Source of the DNA: Stromatinia cepivora
Lineage: Eukaryota; Ascomycota; Leotiomycetes; Helotiales; Sclerotiniaceae
DNA length: 64,000 bases
Direction: 5' to 3'
NCBI GenBank assembly: GCA_014898415.1
Contig: RCTD01000011.1
Location: 992,001-1,056,000, forward strand
Position numbers and translations under genes: made by a program. Below are positions 56,401 to 64,000 of the stretch, piece by piece. A model generated the notes under the pieces. It saw only the letters and a list, made by a program, of their open reading frames with translations. It made no database searches and had not been told where the DNA came from. Each line of letters opens with the position of its first letter. Position 1 is the first letter of the stretch.

Positions 56401-57324
56401 TGTGGTTGAGTTTGAAGAACTTAGACATCCTTGCATTCTACCAAATGTGACGGACTTTATTCCTAATGATGTCCAACTTGGCGGGAAGTCAGCTAATATC
56501 AATCTACTCACTGGTGCTAATGCGGCTGGAAAGTCCACAATACTACGAATGGTATATCTCCAACCTCTTTGAGCACAATAATCAGACTAACAATCCACTT
56601 GTAGACCTGCGTCGCAGTAATAATGGCACAACTAGGCTGTTACGTACCTGCCAAATCTGCAACACTTACTCCCGTCGACCGTATCATGTCTCGTTTAGGC
56701 GCTAATGACAACATCTTCGCCGCGCAATCCACCTTCTTCGTCGAACTATCAGAAACTAAGAAAATCCTCTCTGAAGCTACACCTCGCTCCCTCGTCATTC
56801 TTGACGAACTCGGTCGTGGCACCAGTAGCTACGACGGTGTTTCAGTCGCTCAAGCTGTTCTCCACCACGTCGCGTCTCACATCGGCTGTATCGGCTTCTT
56901 CGCCACGCATTACCATTCTCTAGCCCTGGAATTTGATTCTCACCCCGAAGTCATCAATAAGCGTATGGCGATTGAAGTCGACGATGAATCAAGAAGCGTA
57001 CTCTTTTTGTATAAATTGGAAAATGGAGTTGCGGAAGGTAGTTTCGGTATGCATTGTGCGAGTATGTGTGGGATACCACGGAAAGTGGTTGATAGAGCTG
57101 AAGTCGCGGCGAGAGAATGGGAGTATACTAGTAGGCTTGGGGAGAGCTTGGAGCGGGCAAGAGGGGAAAAGGGAATTTATTTGCCGTTGGGCGTGTTGAG
57201 TGATGTGGCTTGGTGTTTAAAAGAGGCGGGGACGAATGGGAAGAGACCAGATGTGGAAAATGAGGAAAGTGGGATTAGTGAGAGGGGACTGGATTGTCTT
57301 TTGAGAGCTATTGAAGCTTTGTGA
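53427..57324 (+). CDS. MSH6: DNA mismatch repair protein Msh6 (MutS homolog)
   Basis: Four exons (53427-53876, 53935-54094, 54144-56551, 56605-57324), all GT-AG and in phase, give 1,245 aa, the usual MSH6 length. An N-terminal PCNA-binding box, Q31-A-S-I-L-G-F37-F38, is present, then an acidic linker. The mismatch-binding domain includes the FFKKGKFYELYE stretch (the Phe-x-Glu that contacts the mismatch). The connector, lever and clamp regions follow. The ATPase has Walker A LLTGANAAGKST (residue about 991-1002, split by the last intron), Walker B SLVILDELGRGTSSYDG and FFATHYHSLALEF. It pairs with Msh2 to form MutSalpha, which recognises base mismatches and small loops in the nucleus. No lesions were seen. 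Confidence 0.97.
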
Positions 57325-58529
57325 AACCAGCACGGATGAGAGGGCGATTTCAGCTAAGTGTGCGAACTTGAGCCAAAGGAAAGAAGGAACGCTATTTGCA
57401 TACGAACTTTATTGCCTATGAAGTTCTCAGGGTAATAGCAGAGATACTAGCACGATAATGAAAGGAATCGATCGAAAAAGAAATGCGCAGGCGTTGGCCG
57501 GCTGGGGACAAGGTGCTATTTCGGGGTTGGAATATGGGTATGTATGTACATGGTACACTTAATGATTGTTAAGAGTTTAGATATCTAGGCATGAGTAGTA
57601 AGTAGTTGAACAAATTATGAATGGTAGCTAGAGTATTATTTTCTGTATAATCTATCGTTTTCAGTCTTTCTCTGCTATTACCTAGGTGAAAGAATGTGAA
57701 ATAAATCTGGAGGTTAAGGAAATGGGTAATAGATGGAAAAGAAGTGGGAATATAAAGTGAACTATATTTTAGATAGTTGGATAGGTAGATAAATAACCAC
57801 ACAGTGTTCCCATCTCAACAAGTTCTTCTGCTTATAGATACCTAGCTTTAGAGTATATTTGGAGAGAGAAAAAATATCTACATAGTACTAGCAGCTCGTA
57901 TGTCTTCTTCCTATTCATTCTCGAATACATATTATTTATATAGACGGAGATATACACACATGCATACATGCATACACATCCACAGCCATATACATATACA
58001 TATATTAGCATAACACATAAAAATAAATAAATAAATATCCAGAGAACCCCATCCATCTATTGTCCTCGAGAAAAATTAACCTCTCAGAATTACAAATTAG
58101 AAAACTAAAACGCGGTATTCTCGAGTATTTTTATCTTAGAGAAGATCCAATCCAATATTATTACTCGAGTATTACATATTACACACCATACAAGTAAGTA
58201 CCTACATGTAGTAATTATGAGTTCTAGTTCACTTCTACTCAAGGGTATATATATGGAGTAATTATTTTCCTGGGTAGTTTGTTTGGGAATCTCGTAGGAA
58301 TTTGTAGAATGTCATTGCATTGTCATTGAATTGCCTGCATACCTAACTAACTAATGTATCATATACTGTATCTCTCGTAAGAGGAACTCGTAATACCCAA
58401 ACCAAAATACAAGCATGAATAAATAAGAAGCCAGATTGCATATCTCATCATATTAGGGGTATCCATCATATCCATCATATCGTATCATCATGGGCATCCA
58501 TCATCACGTCCTCCCATCAATTAAAGCAC
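57325..58529. other. Intergenic region, nothing recognised
   Basis: AT-rich with short repeats (ATACATGCATACATGC words at 57955-57975, ATAAATAA at 58022-58036). No gene was supported. Confidence 0.5.
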
Positions 58530-59965
58530 TTATTCCCTCCCCTTCTCACTCCTTCGACTTCTACTCCTCTCTTCTTCCCTCCTAATCTCCTTTTCCCTCT
58601 GTCTCGCATCTCTCCTCGCTTTATACCCATCATCATCACCACTGCCGCCACCCTCCCGTCTCGAGCCCTGCCGACTCACCTCTCTACTTCCCTCTTCTCC
58701 AGACGTAAACCCCTCCCCCTCAGCAAGAACCCTCCCATCCCTCGCCAACCTAACCTCCTTCCCCCTCTTATAACAATACCAAAAAACAAACAACAGCACA
58801 AAAAGCGCCAAACTAAGTAAAACATTCGTCCCCATAAAAGCCGGCCAGCGCAATTTCAACGCATTCACTATCGCCTTTAACATACTGACCACAGCTCCCG
58901 GTTTGGTAACTAAATCTTTGAGCGAAGAAGGTGTAAGGAAGGCTTTGGCCGCAGCGCCCATTCCACCTGTTTGCGCGGCAGACGCAGCGTTTGCAACATT
59001 GTGTGCTTGAGCTTCTGTAGCTACGGCTAGGAGTTCGGGAGCGAGAGTAGTGGTTACTTTTTGGGGGAGTTGAGTGATGAGTTTTTGGAGGAAAGAAGGG
59101 AGGGAATCGTAGGATTTGGAGAGGGTTCCTTGGGAATCTTCTAGTAGATGGACGAGGTCGTCGTAGGCGGTTGGTACACCGTTTATAAGATCTTTGAGGA
59201 TGAGGGTGAATTTTTGGACTAGAACTGTGGAATCAGGGGAAAGTGAAAAGGCGCGGTTGTTAGAGGCGGTTAGGGAGAGATCGTCGAGCACCTTGGTAAG
59301 GTCGTCTTGTTCGCGTTGGGCTTCTGTGTCGGAAATGTTTGGGCCTGGTTGTAGACCTGGGTTTTTATCTTTGGCGTCCTTTTCCTGGAAAGAAGATGTT
59401 AGCTGTTGTTTGATGAGAAAATCGATGTTTCAATATAACATACCTTTTTGCCTCTATGCAAGAAACTCAATCTTTTCCATTTATTCGCCGCTTTCTCACT
59501 ATTGTCATCGATTTTCTCTCCCTCATTACCTATCTTTCCCTTTCCCCGCACCTTCTCCTCCTTATCCCTCCCAACAGTCTCTCCCTCACCATCCTCCCTC
59601 AAAATCATCTGCAGCTCATTATCCCTCCACTCCCCAGCCTCATCTCTCATTCCTATTCCCTCAATACCCCTCTCACTAGGTCTAAGCGGTAATGTAGGTC
59701 TTCTCTGCGGAAGTGGAGGTGGAGTTCCCTCTGCACTTATAAACCTATGCAAGAAATATTCATCTTCCTCATTAAGAATCGGACTTGCGCCTTCTCTTCT
59801 CAATTCCGCAGATGGACTTCTAACCGTATTAAGAGGACGGGGTCGTGAAGAAGCTGCTGGGGAAACTGGTTCTGGAGATGCAAGAGGAGTGTTGAAATTG
59901 GAAGCACTTCCCTTTTTCTCGGCTTGGTGTTTCTTGACTTTCTTGTAGGTGAAGTATTCGAGCAT
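58530..59965 (-). CDS. Protein of unknown function with one membrane span and charged C-terminus
   Basis: Two exons (59965-59444 and 59384-58530), intron GTATGT...TTCCAG in phase 0, give 458 aa. It opens MLEYFTYKKVKKHQAEKK, a start seen in an uncharacterised ascomycete family as I recall. A NEEDEYFLHRFIS block lies near residue 65, followed by Pro-rich and disordered segments and KWKRLSFLHRGKK. The second exon has a helical region (SLPSFLQKLITQLPQKVTTTLAPEL) of apolipoprotein-like or amphipathic character, and one membrane span, NVLLSLALFVLLFVFWYCYKR. The tail is dense in Arg/Glu (RRDARQREKEIRREEERSRS). Likely anchored in the ER or another internal membrane. No function is proposed. Confidence 0.8.
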
Positions 59966-60844
59966 GATTGCGATTTGATTGTTCTTCCTTCTTAGAGTAT
60001 GTTTCTCTTCTTTACTGTTGTCGTAGATTAATAGATGGATGAAGATTTTGCAAAAAATGCTGGATGCAAAAATATCAAATATAAGTTAAAAACATGGCCA
60101 CAATCAAAGTCAAACTCTATGTGCAACGCATGTTTTCTTTATTCACTCATCCTCATTTGCGACTCACCAGCTCCAGAAATTCAGCCCCAGCCACACGTCA
60201 TACCCAACAGGGATAGGTCAATTCCCTGCTTTGCGAGCCTTTGCGCCCAAGCTGTTTTGCATTTTCATCGCATTGGCCCATCACATGCATCTAATTCGCC
60301 ATCAGTTTGAATACAATACATTAAAGCCACCACAGGACATCCCGTCTTCAAGCGATATTTGCACAGCCACATTTATGAAGCGTAGTCCCAGGTGATGTTC
60401 GAGTAAAGAACTCATTGGGCTGTAACTTTCCCACCTAAATTCGAAGGAAGAATATTAAAAGTAAATGCAAAGCAAATCGCTCAATTCTTCAATCCTCCGA
60501 AGAGACTACCTATTCGGAGGAGAAATAACAGGCCGGAATTGACCGCACGAAATAGTATATACGCCTCACCAACCTTTAGAAAATTGGGAAGATAAAAATT
60601 GATCAAAAAAATAATTAGAAATATATATAAATATTATATAGAAGTTAGTATGATTTAAAAAGAACAAATAAACAAAATGATGAAGTATTAGTTCAGAATT
60701 AACATTGAGACTACCTACACCTACCCCACATTAAATTCGCGGTTTAAAAGCAACACCCAAAAACTTCATCCAACAGCACAAACCTCAAGAATCTCTCCCT
60801 GAAGTGATGTAAAATACAAAAAGAAGCAAAAAGAAATGCTATTT
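59966..60844. other. Intergenic region, nothing recognised
   Basis: Shared upstream and downstream flanks. A 91-codon frame at 60035-60310 has no coding character. Confidence 0.5.
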
Positions 60845-60943
60845 CTCCCTCGGGTGGGCTCGAACCACCAACCTCTCGATCACGTGATTCGTGAGATATT
60901 ACGATTAACAGTCGAACGCGCTAGCCAATTGCGCCACGAGGGA
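60845..60943 (-). tRNA. tRNA-Asn(GTT) with an intron
   Basis: Minus strand, 99 nt. The acceptor stem TCCCTCG pairs with CGAGGGA, with G as the discriminator. The D arm has AATTGGCTA. The anticodon arm is TTCGA-CTGTTAA with anticodon GTT. The T arm contains GGTTCGAGCC. An intron of about 25 nt lies one base 3' of the anticodon (after CTGTTA), and removing it gives a 74-nt mature tRNA and a good anticodon stem. The palindrome ATCACGTGAT spans the 3' splice region. Confidence 0.93.
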
Positions 60944-61935
60944 TGTTTTAACTGTTTGATGAGGAGATGAACAATATGTCAGGTTATACACTAGGACCTG
61001 CATCGCTGGGATACGGTAGATTTGTTTCATTCTAAGGTAAATATCAAAAGGCATCCAGATTGCGGGATGGTTTCGTACTATGTTGTATCTAGGATAAATA
61101 GTATCTCCAGAGCAGAATTATACATATATCTATCCACCTTTCAAATTTCCATCATTCAGAATCCCAATCAAAACTACACATTAAACATTAAACATTAAAT
61201 AGACCATGCCTATAAATTAAATGGAGTTCGTAAAATCAATAGGATATACACCGAATTTGGGTATTCATTGAACCTTAAAGAGATACCTAGTATACTAGTA
61301 ATATTAATGAGGACAACTTCGTAAAAAGACTTTTACTAGATGTTTGATACGGTAGATATTGAATATTGTAAGATTATTTGTTGGATCGAAATGTAATATT
61401 GGGATTTGCTCTTATACTCCCCAATTATTGCTTTATCGTTTAGTATTATTTCGAATTCGAAATCTTTTAAAAAAGATATTCATCATATGACTTTCCTTTT
61501 TTCGAATCTATGGAATCTATAGTCCTCTTTCCTTGTATTGACAGTAGACGAGAGTGTTTTATCTTTCGGCAAGGCATTGAATGGTTGTGATATAAGGATT
61601 ATCGATAATTAGGTTAGATACCTAGTAGGTTTGAGTTGATGTTTAACTTATATATCAGAGATTGATAATCCGAGGGTTTTTGGAGGATATTGTTTGATTG
61701 TTTGAGGTTGGATTTGCTAATCAGATCATATGCATATTCGTGTGAATTTGAAGCATCCTTCCGTCATCCCTTCAGCCTCCACTGAAAACAATGCAGACGC
61801 AACCTAGGTAAGTATAGTGAGTTCGGTAATCTCCCCCTACCTTCTGCATATATATCATCTCGCCTTGGTCCAAAGACTATAATCCAACCTTAGAACGATC
61901 TGATAATACCATACACATCATAATTTTAAACATTA
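60944..61935. other. Intergenic region, nothing recognised
   Basis: AT-rich; no repeat or gene seen. Confidence 0.5.
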
Positions 61936-64000
61936 TCACCCATGACCACGCCAGCCATTCAATCCTCCTCCCTCCCCATTATTCCCCTCGTGTCTCCACA
62001 CCGCACCACCATTCTCACCAGCTGCCCCAATACTTCCATTAATCCCGTTTAGATTGCTATCTGATTGCTCTCCATAGGACCACGGACTAATCATTGGAAA
62101 AGACCAACCCCCATTTTGCGGGACCAGGCGTTCTTCCGCTGGAGGTATTTGATTTTGAGGAACGGCGTTTGGATTTCTCAATGTCTTAGTATATGTGTCT
62201 GAGTGATATGGGGTTATATTCTGTTGGTGTTGTTCTGAAGAAGAAAAATAAAAGCCTGTGGCAGGGTGAGGCGTGTGTACATCGGAGTGTGAAGGGTAAG
62301 ATTGGGGCTCTAGTTTTAGCTGAGAGATATGCCGAGGTTGATTGTGGTAATTTTCAGAGTGGTTTTGTGGATGTTGATAATTTAGATCGGGAAGATTTGT
62401 GCGGTGTCCGTAAAAGGGAGGAGTTTGGTAAGGATCGTGTGCCGTTGGTTGTAAATTGTAGCTTTGTTGCATAGACATAGGAATATGCTTTGACTTGTAG
62501 TTCAAGGGGATATGATCAAATGGTTGCATATCCGGTGGAATATTGGATTGTGGTTGTACCGGAGAATAAGGAGACACTTGGGATCTCGCAGAGTTTGCAG
62601 GTGATATCGTAACTTGTGGATGTTGGGCCTGTGCGACATTAGTTTTGCATAGTCATCTCAAAGACGATCAATATTCATACCTCAGCAACCCTGTTACTAC
62701 TTACCTGCCCCTCTGCGTTATAGTCTTCCTCGTCCGATTCATCACTTTCCGTATGTGGTTCTTCAATATTACAAGATGAAGCTCGTGATCTTTTGGTATA
62801 CTTCGGGGCTCCACGCTGTGCCTTGTTGACATGCTCAGCAGCGACACGATTAACTTCTTGAAATATCGGGGCTGCCGGATGGCTCTCCGCTGCACCGTGA
62901 TCTTCAAAGCTAGAAATAAATGATATTACATCGTTCATTAATTGGAGATCAGATTGTGCTTGTGGATCAAGAGGATGTTGAAGAATATTTGCAAAAAGGG
63001 TGACACACGCTTCAAGCGCGTAGTGAATAAAAATACTAAAGGGTTATGTCAGTATAAGCTGAATTTCGGCAAAAACTTCTACTTGCCGTAAAATATTTAC
63101 TTCCACTGGACTTGACAATCTTAAACAATCATTCAGCAAATCGATTGTTCTCCTTGCTGCATTAACACATATCGCGGCGCTAGCATATACTCGTGGGTTC
63201 AATTTAGGATCGAAGTTGCTTTGAGGTTTTTCACCATCCAGATCCAACGACCCTGGACCATAATACAATGATACTCGGTGAATGGTATTAAGACATTGAT
63301 AATAGCCCCACTGCATACAGACGGCTGTAACAATATGATTTTTATCGCATTTTAAAGGGTGACCTGGCCGAACTTCAATTGGGATTGTCTCACACCATTG
63401 TTGAAGTTCATCATCCAGCATCCCAACTATTTTTAATCTCTCCGTTTTGGATTTTGTAAATGACTTGGCAGAATACAATCTACTATAGATCCGACCCTGA
63501 AGTAAAGATAACATTGCATTATGGCGAAACGTAACAAATCTTCCATCGATGTTTTTCGGATATTGACTTTCAGGAGGTAAGTCAACTCCAATATCTTCAT
63601 CATGAATCACCGAAGGGCGACCCTGACGAACGACTACACCACGTTCGACCATGATAGCAATCCAGAAAACGTTACGTCTTTGCTCTATTTCAACATCACT
63701 AAGACCAGAATCAGACATGTTGCGATGAAGTCCAATGGCTTGTGCAAGTCGGATTGTTGCTGCTGATACTAAAGAACATGGGTATGCATCTGATAGTGTG
63801 TTCAGAATGAACGCCTACCATAAGGTTAATATATTCCGTAGAGTGAGAGTAAGAGTAAGAGGGAATTACTAATCCAGCCATCGCCTGCACAGCCACAAGA
63901 GAAGGTGGTCCGAACTGTAAGTCAACAAAAGTACTAGTTGCGTTCTGAAGCCATCCCCAACATGCCAAGGTTTCCAGCCCTCCGCACCTAGGAGAATTTG
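61936..64000 (-). CDS. Fungal-specific (Zn2Cys6-class) transcription factor, C-terminal part; runs off the right edge
   Basis: The 5' part lies beyond the window. Visible exons are >64000-63870, 63814-63087, 63035-62705 and 62628-61936. The middle-homology domain of fungal transcription factors (PF04082) is seen in SAATIRLAQAIGLHR, EIEQRRNVFWIAIMVERGV and VIHDEDIGVDLPPE. The 63086-63036 intron uses a GC donor (GCAAGT) with a normal acceptor. The C-terminus is an acidic segment (EESDE-type), a basic patch PKYTKRSRAS, and a Gln/Pro/His/Tyr-rich tail. The DNA-binding Zn2Cys6 part should lie just outside. Target genes cannot be inferred; the neighbouring genes are not an obvious cluster. Confidence 0.85.

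Noticed and set aside
59448..59948. Plus-strand 166-codon frame opposite the 58.5-60 kb gene
   Set aside because: Antisense shadow of a Pro/Glu/Arg-rich exon.

Overview
The window is nuclear DNA of a filamentous ascomycete (Pezizomycotina). The evidence is short GT-AG introns of about 48-60 bp, an intron-bearing tRNA-Asn, a Zn2Cys6-type fungal transcription factor, and a four-gene carotenoid/rhodopsin cluster of the Fusarium car type. Overall style (AT-rich gene-poor stretches, transition-mutated transposons, opsin beside retinal genes) suggests Leotiomycetes such as Botrytis or its relatives. That placement is inference, not shown by the sequence.

Layout. 1-2.8 kb: a G1 cyclin with a long, probably intron-bearing leader. 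2.8-9.2 kb: gene-poor AT-rich DNA with a perfect AATAT microsatellite and a Tc1/mariner relic interrupted by a 1,676-bp gag-only LTR retroelement. 9.3-18.8 kb: a small Cys-rich ORF, a frameshifted zinc-binding protein gene, degenerate coding fragments, a DEDDy 3'-5' exonuclease, and two low-complexity/coiled-coil genes, one carrying a 9-bp minisatellite that changes its reading frame. 18.8-23.2 kb: a 16-bp x 13 minisatellite and a second gag-only LTR element of exactly the same length. 23.7-24.75 kb: a GPR1/FUN34/YaaH acetate-type transporter. 25-31 kb: a 6.4-kb stretch with no convincing gene. 31.1-32.9 kb: a secreted Ser/Thr-rich-tailed protein.

34.2-43.9 kb: the retinal/rhodopsin cluster. 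carX (retinal-forming carotenoid oxygenase, minus strand) diverges from carRA (lycopene cyclase/phytoene synthase), followed by carB (phytoene dehydrogenase) and an opsin. Together they encode GGPP to phytoene to beta-carotene to retinal, plus the apoprotein that uses retinal. The opsin has the Asp-Thr-Asp pattern and Schiff-base Lys of a proton pump. carB, however, carries a one-base frameshift in this sequence.

46.9-57.3 kb: an acidic single-membrane-span protein, an arylsulfatase with one in-frame stop, an MFS transporter pseudogene with a stop and two frameshifts, and an intact MSH6 mismatch-repair gene whose promoter holds a tight cluster of ACGCG (MBF-type) sites. 58.5-64 kb: a conserved-looking membrane protein of unknown function, tRNA-Asn(GUU), and the C-terminal part of a fungal-specific transcription factor that runs off the right edge.

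Main themes: (1) nested, RIP-like mutated gag-only LTR elements with clean 5-bp target duplications; (2) a rhodopsin cluster with an intact pump and a broken carB; (3) several single-lesion genes close together, which may be real decay or base-calling errors; (4) minisatellites whose unit length or indels rotate reading frames.
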